From Heterohyrax brucei (lineage: Eukaryota; Chordata; Mammalia; Hyracoidea; Procaviidae), in contig CM053162.1 of the NCBI GenBank assembly GCA_028571685.1, forward strand, positions 12,838,001-12,902,000: a DNA stretch of 64,000 bases, written 5' to 3'. Both the position numbers and the translations under genes were made by a program. Under the pieces are notes generated by a model. It made no database searches and was not told the DNA's origin. It worked only from the letters and a program-made list of their open reading frames with translations. Below, piece by piece: positions 20,223 through 30,531 of this stretch (its first letter is position 1; each line of letters begins with the position of its first letter).

Positions 20223-21236
20223 GAAGAGGCATAATGTAATATACAGAGCATTTCAGTAGGCTTAGTTCTGTGGCTCAGTCTCTTTTAAATCTCCTGTCGT
20301 TTCTTTCATACTGATGGAGCTCACTATTTTTTCCTCACAGGATCCTGCTGTCCTCTTGGTGTTCTTCCCTGTAGACCACACAGCCAGGAACCCTAGCCCT
20401 GTCTTGGGTTTTGGTTCCTCTTGGGCAGGCAGTTCACCTAAGTGTGTCCAGGCTTCCTTTGCTGGCCACTGTGCTGATCAGTGCTGTAAGGTGGACTGAG
20501 TAAGCCATGCAGACTTCAGGATGCAGTCTCATGTGGGTTTGGAGCTGTGAAGCATCAGTCACCAATGTGACTTTTTTGTGCATTTCCCTAAATTGCGGCT
20601 GGAGACCAGCACTAATGGCTCTGCTGGGCCCATCCTTCCTTTATGAGCAACAACTCAAGCCAAAAGAACAGATGGACCATGGCCCAAGCCCTCCCCTGGC
20701 TCCACACTGCTTCCCCTGTCCCTGCCACCACCTACACATAAGCACTTCAAGGCTGACGACCCTGGAGGCAGCCCACCCTGCCCCCATGGCATTTGAACTT
20801 TCCTAGAGGCTTGCCAGCTGAAGGAGTGGTTTCTGTGGTAGAGTATGCCACAGGTCATTTTCCATTAGGGTCACCAGGCAACAACCAACAAGTGACAACT
20901 CCTGACGCAAACTCTACTTCACTGGTGACAAGCCCTGGATCTCATTACTCAGCCTGGGCTGGTTCCAGGGCTGGCTGTGCCAAGGGCGTCTTGCTGAAGA
21001 GGGCAGACTGGAGAGTCCAGGCCACACTCAGAAAGCTGTGTAGCTGCTAGGTCCGGGGCCAAGGCCATGAGACAGCATTGGGCGGGTGAGGCGGAGACAG
21101 TGATACCAAATGAAGCACTTTCTTTGTCCTCTTCCAACTGGAACTTTTTATTAAGGTACTACATAGGAAATAAACTGCCGTGTAATTTAAAAAGTAATAT
21201 CAATATCTCATTCTGGTATGGTGTTTTACAGCGTTC
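20223..21236. other. Unassigned sequence, higher GC than surroundings
   Basis: About 1 kb with no recognised repeat. Frames of 60-99 codons on both strands overlap and lack motifs. CpG sites are too few for a CpG island. Confidence 0.5.
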
Positions 21237-21425
21237 AAGTAGCTCTTCGGTGGCACAAATGGTTAAGCTCTTGGTTACTAGCGAGCTGAAAGGCTGGTGG
21301 TTTGAACCTATCCAGAAAAACTGCAGAAGACGGGCTTGGCAGTCTGCTTCTAAAAGGTCCTAGGTTTGAAAACCCTGTGGAGTACAGTCCTTCTTTGGCG
21401 CACAGGGAGCTGACTTGCTGACGGC
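21237..21425 (+). mobile_element. AfroSINE, sense
   Basis: The tRNA-like head (CTTCGGTGGCACAAATGGTTA with AGCTGAAAGGCTGGTGGTTTG, A- and B-box-like) is followed by GGTTTGAAAACCCTGTGG and GGCGCACAGGGAGC, then a tail ending GACGGCAACAACAGG. Confidence 0.85.
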
Positions 21426-21464
21426 AACAACAGGATTTAAGGCAGATTTATTTCCATCTGGAGC

Positions 21465-21608
21465 TTCCAGACTAAGAGGGACTAGTAAGAAAGGCCTGGT
21501 TATTGACTTCTGAAAATCAATTGAAAACCCAACGGTCTGATCCTGTTGTGCATGGATTGTCCTGAGTTTGGGGCTGACTTGATGGCTACTAATAACAACA
21601 ACTTTATG
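21465..21608 (+). mobile_element. tRNA-Gly-type AfroSINE, 5'-truncated, sense
   Basis: GGAGCTTCCAGACTAAGAGG, AGAAAGGCCTGGTTATTG, TGAAAATCAATTGAAAACCC, GGTCTGATCCTGTTGTGC and the RTE-like end GACTTGATGGCTACTAATAACAAC match the body of the SINE whose head is seen at 25411. The last ~70 bp resemble the RTE 3' end at 54940-55012. Confidence 0.82.
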
Positions 21609-21639
21609 ATTTATCACAAATTAACTCATCAGTCTTCAT

Positions 21640-21790
21640 TATAATTGTCTAAGGCCAGCAATGTTACCCTAGTGACAGGAGAGGAAGTCTCAGAGAATAG
21701 CTTGCCCAAAGTCACATAGCCGTGAGTAGCATAGAAGAGAACAGGTCAAAGTCTGTCTTCAGAGCTCTGTTCTTAATCACCAGTTTCAGT
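21640..21790 (-). repeat. MIR SINE, antisense
   Basis: TTACCCTAGTGACAGGAG, GAATAGCTTGCCCAAAGTC, ACATAGCCGTGAGTAG and AGAGCTCTGTTCTTAATC. Confidence 0.72.
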
Positions 21791-22589
21791 GATGGGCACC
21801 TTATCAGGTGAGGAGAGCTTTAGGGCAGGGTCCCCCTTACTGCATTCCTCAAAGAAACAGCTTGTGTCTGCTTCTACTACCTAGGTGGTTTCCACCAGGT
21901 ACAGACTGGCAGTGGCTACTTTTCACCTTTTTGGCTTCCTTTTTATCTCTCTTTTATATTTCATATCAGGCTACAATAATAATGGTAATGATGTTAGCAA
22001 TACTTCTTCAGATCTCATTGTATGCAGCATACAATGCTAATTTACTTTATATGTAGTACTTTACTTGTCACAAAAAGTCCTCTGGTATGTTATTGTTGCT
22101 AGGTGCTGTGATGCCGTGTACAGCAGAACAAAATAGTGCTGGGTTCTGCACCATCCTCACAATTATCGCCATGCTTGAGCCCAAAGCATGGTATAGACAC
22201 TACTTTCCACCTCCTTCTGTTTGCAGGTAATGAACCTGGATCAAGTTCCCCAAGCCAAGATTCCACAGCTAAGGATATATTATCTGTAACCCATGCTTAC
22301 ACCCAGCTACCTAGAAGTAAGGCAGAGTAGTCAGGAATCTTAAGCAGCGAGAGCTGACCTGAAGGAGTGACGAGGGTAAGAGGTGGGATGATTTGTACAT
22401 CGGTTCTGCTGGCAGCCACTTTGGGGGCGTCACTTGTATTTACCTACCAAACCCAAATAAAGCGACAGAGGTTGTTTCTAATTGAGATCTTTTTTTTTTT
22501 CCTTTCTTTCCCCAGAACGGACCTATAGACCCAACAAAAACAATGTGTTAATCCACTAAGAATATGGGAGAAATTCTTAACATTTGATT
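21791..22589. other. Unassigned sequence
   Basis: No recognised repeat or exon. A T-run lies at 22491-22500. Confidence 0.5.
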
Positions 22590-22870
22590 TTTAGAATTTT
22601 ATTTTTTTCTGACTATTAAAATATGATATGCTTTTTGGCAAAAATGACAGAAAAGAGTGAAAAAGATAAAAGCACCTCTAATATCATGGCCTGAAGACAG
22701 TCACGTCACCATACTGCCACTCTGTTGCTCAGTATTCTGTCTAGGCATACTTAAAAGATATAACTTCTTTGAAACAGTTCTTTCCATGCAACAATTCAGG
22801 ATCACCTCTTTTTGTTGAATAGAGGACACGTCAGTCCCCATGTGAGTGTTCATACATATAGCACCAGCAC
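22590..22870. mobile_element. Possible ancient L1 fragment
   Basis: AAATATGATATGCTTTTTGGC, AAAAATGACAGAAAAGAGTG and ATACTTAAAAGATATAACTTC vaguely follow the 3' UTR of old L1 elements. Weak call. Confidence 0.3.
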
Positions 22871-23399
22871 GGGCTTGGGTGCTAATACCTTTCTCTTCCT
22901 TGGGCTTATCATTTGTGAGGTGCACAGGCATGTGTGGACAGAGCCAGGCCACACCGCCATCAGGAGTGGCTGGCTCTGGAAGGATTTGGGTGACCCTGGG
23001 CTTGGGTACAGCCAAAGGACATGAGTCTTCACTACTGAGCAATACATTTCCCCTGACAGGAGGTCCTCTTGGTCTTCCTGACACTGAACTTTTGCGAGCA
23101 GACAGACAGCAAGTTTCACAGCTGTCTGGACTCTGCCTGTCCTCCCCCAGAGGTGAAACCAGATGACAAAGCGTCAGACAGATCTGAGGAGGAGCAGTCC
23201 AAGATCAGCACACACACAAAAGAAACTGACAGTATCTGGTACCAGACTGGGTTTTTGCTTAATAGCAACCACATGAATAAAATCAGGGACATAGAGCATG
23301 GTTGAGTGTAGAACACAGTTTCCTTTTGGAAGACTTATGGGGATATGAGCTACTACATGAGAATTTGTTGCTGTTCCAAATGTCAGACTCCTAAGAATT
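22871..23399. other. Unassigned sequence
   Basis: Open frames of 66-127 codons on both strands (22701-23316) overlap one another, which argues against coding. No domain recognised. Confidence 0.45.
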
Positions 23400-23628
23400 A
23401 CAGTAATTGCAGCTACTGTTGATTGAGAGCCTATCGCTTGCCTGGCACTGTGTTGGTGCCCTGTAAGGATTACCTCATTTAGTTCTCACAACACACCTCT
23501 ACAGTAAGTGTTACTATGGTCCCAACTTGGAATTAAAGCACTGAGACTCAAAGAGACTAATGTAGTTTGCCAAGATCAAATAGTAAGTGGTGCAGTTATG
23601 ATTTGAAATAAGAACCTCTTACTGTAAA
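23400..23628 (-). repeat. MIR SINE, antisense, nearly full length
   Basis: GCTACTGTTGATTGAGAGCC, CTGGCACTGTGTTGGTG, GATTACCTCATTTAGTTC, CAACTTGGAATTAAAGCAC and TCAAATAGTAAGTGGTGC run through the entire MIR in reverse. Confidence 0.8.
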
Positions 23629-23781
23629 TCCTAATCCTCTCATTTATGGTTTAATTCCATTCATTCATTATGCAATCATTCACTCATTCATTAACTAAAC
23701 ACACTAATTCAGGCTACTATCATCTCTCTCTTGGACCTTGGTAACGACTACCTAACTCTTGCTTTCGTGTAATACAGACAA

Positions 23782-24670
23782 TTCCAACCTTGGCTGCACA
23801 TTAGTATCAAGAATACAGATGCCTGCATCTCATTCCCAGAAATTCTGATTTAAATTGTCTGAGATGTGGGTGAAATTGAGGCCAATTGGCACAGATAGTG
23901 TTTTGCTAAGGAGGACTCTCTGCACCACATATTGGTGAGTGGCGTCTGGGGTCTCAAAAGCTGCCAAGCTGCCATCTGAGGGTACAGTAAATGGTCCCGA
24001 CTCAACAGGAATGGATGATCACCAAGGACCAAAGAGACAAGGGGAAAATAGAATCCAGAAGACAGAGAAACCCTCATGAGTGGGTCTCTACATCAACTTG
24101 TGACCAGAAGAACTGGATGGTGCCTGGCCACCACCAGTGATAGCCACGATGGAGCTCACAAAGTTGAGTCTCACTGGCAACAAGAGAATAAATAGGGGTG
24201 CACCCTGAGATCTCCACTAGAAGATGGCGGTTGGTGGTCTGGGGCTTTGGGGTTCCCCTAGGAGCATGGCCCCTGGCCCTGATGCTGCCTCTGTCCATAA
24301 GTCATAATGAGAGTCAACTTTTTGGACACCAGTGGATTGGACTTGGTGACAGGGAGTGACTGTATCTTGTGGGAATTTTATGATTCTGTGCATCTATAAG
24401 ATGTCATCCTACCGACCTCTTGCTGAAGGAAGGGGAGTGGGTGGAGAGGAGGGGATAGATGGTTGGGAGGATAGGACACATATGGAGCAGAGAGGAGGGG
24501 TGCCCTGTCACCGGGCAGGGAGAGCAGTGGAAGCTGCATATAGATGAGCATGAGAATTTATACAGGAATGTACATTTTCATTCAATCATAATAAAAAAAA
24601 TTGTCTGAGATTTGGATTTTGAAAAACACTCTAGTTGATTCTTATGTGAGATCAAAATTGAGAACCATCG
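23782..24670. mobile_element. MER5-like hAT element, split by an L1 insertion
   Basis: The left half (23782-23865: CCAACCTTGGCTGCACATTAG ... AAATTCTGATTTAAATTGTC) and right half (24598-24670: GATTTGGATTTTGAAAAAC ... ATTGAGAACCATCG) resemble the ends of MER5-type non-autonomous hAT elements. The 730-bp L1 piece sits between them. Confidence 0.72.
23866..24600 (+). mobile_element. 5'-truncated L1 (3' UTR only) with 14-bp target duplication
   Basis: The body (GAGGCCAATTGGCACAGATAG, GTCTGGGGTCTC, GGAATGGATGATCACC, GCATCTATAAGATGTCATCC, CACCGGGCAGGGAGAGCAG) matches the 3' UTR of the L1 at 45130-45862. It ends in AATAAAAAAAA. The 14-bp sequence AAATTGTCTGAGAT occurs at 23852-23865 and again at 24598-24611. 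The nick site on the opposite strand reads AATTT/AAATC, a T-rich/A site like that used by L1 endonuclease. This is a classic target-primed insertion. Confidence 0.93.
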
Positions 24671-24689
24671 TCCAAATTACATTTGCTGT

Positions 24690-24985
24690 ACTGCAGACAG
24701 AGTGATGTTTTGCATATTATCTATTTATATACCTATACACACATAGATATATGTGTATGTGCTTGTGCATACATATGTCTGCTAAGCAAAATGATGGCAT
24801 TTCAAATCTACCAGGTGCTCCTAAGAAACTCCGTGGGGCTGTTCTACTCTGTTCTCTAGGGTCACTGGGAGTCAGACCTGACTCAACAGCAATGGGTTAT
24901 ACATTTATACATACATGCATACATTCATTTATATGTGTGTATGGGTATTATCTATATACATACATATGTATTTCTATATACACTA
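24690..24985. repeat. TA/CATA microsatellite tract flanking a SINE
   Basis: ATAGATATATGTGTATGTG before and CATACATGCATACATTC, ATCTATATACATACATATG after the SINE. The two sides suggest a SINE inserted in a CATA-rich tract or tail expansion. Confidence 0.8.
24780..24898 (+). mobile_element. AfroSINE, 5'-truncated, sense
   Basis: GGCATTTCAAATCTACCAGG, CTCCGTGGGGCTGTTC, CTAGGGTCACTGGGAGTC and TGACTCAACAGCAATGGG. Confidence 0.9.
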
Positions 24986-25260
24986 TTCCTCACTTATTGA
25001 CATGGTTAAGTTCTGAAGACCAAGTCATTTATGTGAAAATTGGCATTATACAAAAATTGAGGATGACTGCATCATTACATAACATCTGAATTGCATCATT
25101 TCATTACATAACTGCAAAACCATTGAGAACTGTGGCCCGGCCAGCCTGACACATAACCTTAAGCATCACAGCCAATGTTACTCTACCCCACCTCACACTT
25201 GGAGTTTTGTTACTACCTGTAGTATGTTGTTAATGCTCAAAATAGTAGGATAATAAATTA
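24986..25260. other. Possible DNA-transposon remnant or unassigned sequence
   Basis: ATTCCTCACTTATTGACATGG, TTAAGTTCTGAAGACC and ATGTGAAAATTGGCATTATAC have the style of an old Tigger-like terminus, but the other end is not recognisable. Confidence 0.25.
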
Positions 25261-25361
25261 TTTACTATTGTTGCAAATGTGAAATGTTGGATAATGAGAT
25301 ATTCAGGGGTTCTGGCACTGTGTGAGGTATCACATAAGAGGGTACCCTGGGCTTGGTTGTC

Positions 25362-25410
25362 ATATATATGTGTGCATATACATATATACATATATACGCA
25401 TATATATATG
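25362..25410. repeat. (CATA)n/(TA)n microsatellite
   Basis: ATATATATGTGTGCATATAC and CATATATACGCATATATAT directly abut the SINE head. Confidence 0.95.
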
Positions 25411-26106
25411 GCACTGGTGGTTCAGTGGTAGAATTTTCTCCTTTCATGCAGAACACCTGGGTTTGATTCTGGCCAATGCATCTCATGCGCAGCTGCCACC
25501 CATCCATCATTAGAGACTTGCTTGTTGCTATGACACTTGTCTTAGTCACCTGGTACTGCTCTAACAGAAAATATCATGAGTGGAAGGCTTCAAGAAGAGA
25601 AACTTTATTGACACAGTTCTGTAAGTCACATATCCATTTATAAAGTGTAAGTCCATTCACCAAGAGAATTTATCACAGTCCAGTGGGCTGAGTCCAAATC
25701 CAGTGAAAGCATTTCAGCACTGGAACCTCAGGTCCAAAGGACATGCTCTGCTCTCGGTCATGCTTTCTTGGTAGTGTGAGGTTCCCAGCTTTCTCTGCTC
25801 GCTTCTCTCCCTTATATTCCACAAGCTTGTAGCTTGAGTCCTGCCTCACTAACACAGTTGCAGCCCATTCTCCATCATCAATATCAAAGAGGCAGGATTC
25901 ACAACACATGGGAGGAATGGCACTATAGTGGGACTTCTAGCAGAGTCAAATCAACACACACATTTTAGGGGGGACACAGTTCAATCCATGATGATGCTGA
26001 GGAGGTTTGAGTGGAGTTCCTAGAATAAGATAGGATAGGAAGAAGGCCTGATGATTGATTTCCCAGAATCAAGTGATGAAAAACCTATGGATCATAATGG
26101 TCTGAT
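25411..26106 (+). mobile_element. tRNA-Gly-headed AfroSINE, split by an LTR
   Basis: The head at 25411-25480 follows tRNA-Gly: GCACTGGTGGTTCAGTGG, A box TGGTTCAGTGG (25418-25428), B box GGTTTGATTCT (25460-25470), and GGCCAATGCA. The anticodon-loop position reads CTTTCAT, so it is not a functional Gly tRNA. The body follows (GCAGCTGCCACCCATCC, TTGTTGCTATGACACT) to 25537, then resumes at 25994 after the LTR (AAGAAGGCCTGATGATTG, GAAAAACCTATGGATC, AATGGTCTGATTTG) to about 26106. The tail is lost to a CA-repeat. Confidence 0.88.
25538..25993 (-). mobile_element. Solo MaLR-like LTR, antisense, inserted in a SINE
   Basis: Starts TGTCTTAGTCACC and ends TTCAATCCATGATG, the reverse of an LTR starting TGTCATGGATTGAA. 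Flanks ACACT (25533-25537) and ATGCT (25994-25998) fit a decayed 5-bp target duplication within the SINE motif GCTATGATGCTGA. Landmarks: GAACCTCAGGTCCAAAGGAC, TTTCTTGGTAGTGTGAGG, GAGTCCTGCCTCACTAAC. Confidence 0.87.
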
Positions 26107-26115
26107 TTGCAGTTT

Positions 26116-26162
26116 ACATACACACACACTCAAACACACACACACATACATATGTATATGTA
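26116..26162. repeat. (CA)n-rich microsatellite
   Basis: ACATACACACACACTCAAACACAC and ATACATATGTATATG. Confidence 0.9.
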
Positions 26163-26165
26163 AAT

Positions 26166-26469
26166 TCTGATCATAACCCTCTCCTATTTAAATTATTTTC
26201 TCGGATAAAGGCCAAAACTGTTAACCTTGTCTGTACAGCTCTGCACTGTCTGCCTCCCCTTCCTACCGTAAACTTCACTGGGTACAACTTGTTACTTTAC
26301 ACTCAGCACACTGCCAGTCTGCGTTTCTTGAAGAACTGGGATGCTCCATACTTCGTCTTGTCTCAGAGCCTTTACATGCTGACTGACCATAGTTTTCTTT
26401 CCCCCCTATCTGGTCAACCCCTAGCTCTTTAGGTCTTAACTCAATGTAATTGATTACAACAGTGGCCAC
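26166..26469. other. Unassigned sequence
   Basis: The 64-codon minus frame has no motif. Confidence 0.4.
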
Positions 26470-26935
26470 AAGTCTCCACTCTTTCTGTACTCTCTTGGCA
26501 ATGTAACTTTGCAGCTCTTCTCGTCATGGGTGGAGTCTTTTTACCAACTCCTCGAATCTGGGCTGGTCTGGGACTTGACTAATGAGCATTGCAGCAGTGA
26601 CTTCATGCTGGTCTGAGCTTGAGTCTCAGGAGGCTTGCAGACTCTGTCTGCTCTCTTGGATCCCACCACGACCATATGAACAGACATGGTTTACACTGCT
26701 AGAGGATCCCAGCTGAGCCCACCCTAACCCAGTCAACTGCTACGGCCTAGAAATTGGCTACCAACTCAAGAGCAAGCCCAGCTGAGATCAGAGGCCAGGT
26801 GAGATCAGAAATTCTCAATTGGTCCACAGATTTAGAATGAGTAATAAGTGGTTGTTGTTTTCAGACAGTATAAGTTTTGGCTTAATTTGTTATGCAGTGA
26901 ATTGTTACCAGCAATGAATAGCTGATACATTCAGA
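26470..26935 (+). mobile_element. MLT1-like LTR, sense
   Basis: CTCCTCGAATCTGGGCTGG, GGGACTTGACTAATGAGC, CTCTTGGATCCCACCACG, CCCAGTCAACTGC and the ending GTATAAGTTTTGGC, TTAATTTGTTATGCAG, AATGAATAGCTGATAC follow MLT1-type MaLR LTRs shared by placental mammals. Confidence 0.78.
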
Positions 26936-27119
26936 TAGCATTTCCTAATTATTTCCCAGCCTAAGTCTAGTTTCCCCATTGTACCTGTCAATTGTAGCAC
27001 TGATGGCAATTCTATCAAAACATCACACTGTGTAACTAATGCTTCAACTCCCTCCCCCATCAGAGTAAACACCATGAGATCTGAGACCACAGATTATTGG
27101 CTTCTTACAAGAGTCTTGT

Positions 27120-27420
27120 CATCGCCCACTGTGTTTTGCACATAGGAAATGCTACATATTTGTTTCAAAATGAATGCAAGATGAATGGCTTTTCTAAACA
27201 CGTACAAAGTGCCTTCTATATGTTCTACAGTAGGCAAAATTCTAAAAGCATAATAATGAATAAGGTATAGTACTTGTCCTTGCACTGTTCACAGTTTAAA
27301 AACTGGACATGAACATGTAGACAAGAATTTCAGACCAAGATGATAGCGTGACTGGGATTGTATTCATGGTGCTTCAAAGAGTAGTGTAGAGTGGTGGGTT
27401 GAATATATATGGAGAAACAA
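27120..27420 (-). mobile_element. L2-like fragment, antisense
   Basis: GTACAAAGTGCCTTCTATATG, TAATGAATAAGGTATAGTAC, TTGTCCTTGCACTGTTCAC and CATGAACATGTAGACAAG resemble the antisense 3' region of L2. Confidence 0.5.
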
Positions 27421-28379
27421 GGTTTCTAGAAAATACCGAGGAAATAGTTGAGATGACAGTCTACATTTGATGGGAGTGCTTCAACAGGTACTCAAATACT
27501 TCAAGTAGTGTTGCCACTCGCAATATGATTTCTCAGAACAATCAATAGCAGTCATTAAATTTCCATACAAGACAAAACACAGTCTTTCCTTAACTAATAC
27601 AGCAATTATTTTATGGAAAATTGAAAGCACACAAAACTTGATATTAAAACTAAAAACAGGTGCTATGTAAACAGAATCAAGTATTAGACTCAGATAATTC
27701 TAAGGAGGTTTTTCCCTATAGGAAAGTCGAAAATAGCATAGAATGTAATTTTTTGTTGTGTAGCAATGTCCTATGCACTGCACAGTATCTACCATCCCTG
27801 GCTATTGGACACTAAAGGCAAGTAGCATCCTCTCCCAATATTATGGCTACCTGAAACCTCCCTCAGATTTCTGAAATTCTTTTCTCATGACATTACTGCA
27901 TTTGCACTGCATTAGTGATGCAAAAAAATAATTGCTTTAACTAATTAACATGAGTGTTTTATGTAACAGTGTAATTTGAAAAGGATTATGTTATCTGTAC
28001 AAGTACCCTAACACTTCTAAATTACTTTGGCATTGTTGCAAAAGATGATTAAGTAGACTTTCTTGAAGGAGTTGGAAAGAGTCTAAATACTTCACGTCTG
28101 TTTCTGGAAGCAAGTCTTGTTAGAATCTGAGCTGCTCACAAGGAGGATATGGCAGGAAGCCCAGCAGGCCTACACTGGGAACAGCCTTTGTAAAAACCCA
28201 TTTCATGTTCCTAGCTTGATAACAACAGAAAGACACATGAAATTCTCTGGAGATTCATTATGAATTGAGTAAGTCCTGACTAATTTGTACTAATGAAGTA
28301 GTTTGGATTAGTGAGAAATCCTAATTATTATATATTTTTAAATTGTTTAACAAATCCTTTTAAAAGATGTGTAAGCAAT
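27421..28379. other. Unassigned AT-rich sequence
   Basis: Nearly 1 kb with no recognised repeat and no coding frame. Confidence 0.5.
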
Positions 28380-28572
28380 AACCAAGGGCTCAGTGGCTAA
28401 AACTAACTAAAGTTGCCCGTTCGAATCTTTCCAGTAGCACTGTGGACGAAAGACATGGAGATCTACTTTCCTAAGACTACAGTCCTGGTAAACCCCACAG
28501 AGCACAGCTCTATTTGGACACATATGGGGTCACCAGGAGATAGAATCTATTTGACAATAATGAGTTCGTTTG
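28380..28572 (+). mobile_element. AfroSINE, sense
   Basis: CCAAGGGCTCAGTGGCTAAA, GTTGCCCGTTCGAATC, GAAAGACATGGAGATCTAC, AAACCCCACAGAGCACAG, GGGGTCACCAGGAGATAG and TTTGACAATAATGAG. Confidence 0.85.
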
Positions 28573-28574
28573 CT

Positions 28575-28985
28575 TTTTAACCAATAAACAAACATTTGAG
28601 CACATTTGTTATTGGAGTTACTGTTCCAGTCACTTGAAGAATAGAAAGAATCTTAGTAAATATTCTCAAGGAACTCACAATCTAAATTTGGAGATAGAAT
28701 ATGCTTCTGCAAACTTAACTGACAACACAAACTGAAAGTGCCTAATGAATGGTGCAGGCACTAGGGGCTTTAGGAGTTGAAGGTTGATGAATATAGTTAC
28801 TAACTGAGGACTAGAGTACTCAGTGGGCTTGACCAGAGCCTTATAGAGTAGATGTGAATCAGGTAAGAAAAGAGGACATTCCAGAAAAAAGAAGTGGTAT
28901 GAGCCAGAATGAGGAAGCAGGAATACAAGCAGTATTTTATAGATAGTACATGTGGACTCATCTGGCCAGAAAAGAGGAGTCACAC
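28575..28985 (-). mobile_element. L2-like LINE tract, antisense
   Basis: AACATTTGAGCACATTTG, CTCAAGGAACTCACAATC, AAGAGGACATTCCAG, TATGAGCCAGAATGAGG and AAGCAGGAATACAAGCAG fit the antisense L2-type tract, ending at the SINE at 28993. Confidence 0.55.
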
Positions 28986-28992
28986 TAGGTTA

Positions 28993-29166
28993 AAAACAAA
29001 AACTAAAAACAAAAAACTGTTACCATTGAGTTGCTTTTGACTCATAGCGACCTCATAGGACGGAGTAAATCTGCCCCATAGGGTTTTCAAGGAGTGGTTG
29101 GTAGAACTGAATGGCTGACCTTTTGATTAGAAGCTGAATGCTTAACCACTGTGCTCCAGGGCTCCC
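28993..29166 (-). mobile_element. AfroSINE, antisense, full length
   Basis: A-rich start, then CTGTTACCATTGAGTTGC, ACTCATAGCGACCTC, CTGCCCCATAGGGTTTTC, GAATGGCTGACC and TAACCACTGTGCTCCAGGGC. Confidence 0.93.
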
Positions 29167-29832
29167 ACACAGTAGTAAGTAGCTGGCTTATTACTGTAAG
29201 GTTACATCATCATTTAGAGCCAGGGAGTGATGCATTTTTGCATCTTCAATACTAGGCCAAGGGAGCACCTTTGGTTCTGTAAGCAAAGAAGGGTCACTGA
29301 ACATTCTGATTAGCATGGTGAAGGGGTCAAAGATCATTGAGAAGCTAGGGGAAATCTTTTTCCTTATTTGTATTTCATTGTGAATAATTTTCCAGTTTAG
29401 AAACACTCTTGGCTTCTCAGTCCCCTGACTGGATTCCTCCCAGAGAAGGAGGAATTACTTTTCTGAATGAGAGTTTGGGAGAAGAACCAGACAGGCAGTC
29501 TGCCTAAGCGCCTCCTTCACTCCTCCACTGTTGAGATCCCCCTGCTGAGTACAGCCAGTACAGCTCACACCCTATCACTTGGCCCTGACCCTTAAAGCAA
29601 CAGGTCCACACAGAGAGGACTGTATTCAGCTGCACTTGTGAGTGAGTGAGCAAGTCTGCCTAATCTGGAATGAAGTATTACGAACCTCACTTGGCTGCAA
29701 ATTGAAGTTGCTTTCTCCCACAGAGATTTCATCTGTAATAAAACAGTTTGATCTCCTCCTCTCTGACTCTTGTCATTCTCTCTTAATTCTAGATTGGGTA
29801 GAAAGCAGCTGGCGCTTATTAGAAAGTATCAC
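29167..29832. other. Unassigned sequence
   Basis: No recognised repeat. Frames at 29191-29406 (minus) and 29642-29893 (plus) show no motif, and the latter runs into the next SINE. Confidence 0.5.
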
Positions 29833-29993
29833 AAAAGGAGGGAGAACCATTGCCATCCAGTTGATTCCAACTCATAGTGACTCTGCAGAATAGAGTAGAA
29901 CTGCCCCACAGAGTTTCCAAGGAGTGCCTGGTAGATTTGCACTGCTGACCTTTTGGTTAGCATGCATCATACTTAACCACTAGGCCACCAGGG
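29833..29993 (-). mobile_element. AfroSINE, antisense, full length
   Basis: GAACCATTGCCATCCAGTTG, ACTCATAGTGACTCTG, GAACTGCCCCACAGAG, GCTGACCTTTTGGTTAGC and CTTAACCACTAGGCCACC. Confidence 0.94.
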
Positions 29994-30119
29994 AGATGAA
30001 ATACCCACTTGAATGAAGGTAGAGGAGGAGCTTCACCAGTTCAAGGACCCTGTAAAAAAATAAAAAGCACTTAAGAAAGCTTGTGCCTGATTTACCTTAT
30101 ATTTGAAAATTAGGTTGGC

Positions 30120-30335
30120 ACTGGAATAGTTAAGGAAATTAGGTGGCATGATGGTTAAGCTCTTAGCTGGTAACTGAAAGACTGGCAGCTTAAACCCATC
30201 CAGGAGCTATGCAGGAGGAAAGACCTGGATACCTGCTCTTGTAAAGATTATAGCCAAGGTCACAGGGACAGTTCTACTTTGTCACATAGGGTCACTGTAA
30301 GTCAAAATCAATTTGACAGCACCTAACAGCAAAAA
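30120..30335 (+). mobile_element. AfroSINE with RTE-type 3' end, sense
   Basis: GGCATGATGGTTAAGCTC, GAAAGACTGGCAGCTTAAAC, GGAAAGACCTGGATACC, TAGGGTCACTGTAAGTC and the end TTTGACAGCACCTAACAGC. The last ~35 bp match the end of the RTE at 54960-55012, the shared tail expected of a SINE mobilised by that LINE. Confidence 0.92.
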
Positions 30336-30393
30336 GAACAACTGGAATAGTCATGGGTCTGGAGAATTAGGGAAATATCAAGGTGCTTTAGAT

Positions 30394-30500
30394 CAGGGAT
30401 CTGCAAACTACAGATCACCATATCAAATCTGGCCCACTGCCTGTTTCTGTAAATAACTTTTCATTGAGACACAACCATGCTCACGGCTGATGAACCAAGA
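30394..30500 (+). mobile_element. hAT-type DNA transposon end
   Basis: AGGGATCTGCAAACTACAG, ATCTGGCCCACTGCCTG and TTTCTGTAAATAACTTTTC belong to a well-known mammalian hAT-like repeat terminus. Only one end is present, cut by the SINE that follows. Confidence 0.6.
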
Positions 30501-30531
30501 CATATTCCATCATTTTACAAACGTATTTTCT

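Noticed and set aside
20507-20806. 99-codon plus frame, Pro/His-rich
   Set aside because: The frame overlaps a minus-strand frame and shows no known domain. Likely chance in GC-richer DNA.
20223-21236. CpG-island promoter
   Set aside because: GC is moderately raised but CpG dinucleotides remain sparse.
22701-23316. Coding exon candidates of 66-127 codons on both strands
   Set aside because: Opposing frames overlap, composition is unremarkable and no domain or splice pattern supports any of them.
25411-25482. tRNA-Gly gene
   Set aside because: The sequence is the head of a SINE. The anticodon loop is wrong, the stem pairing is decayed, and the SINE body follows directly.
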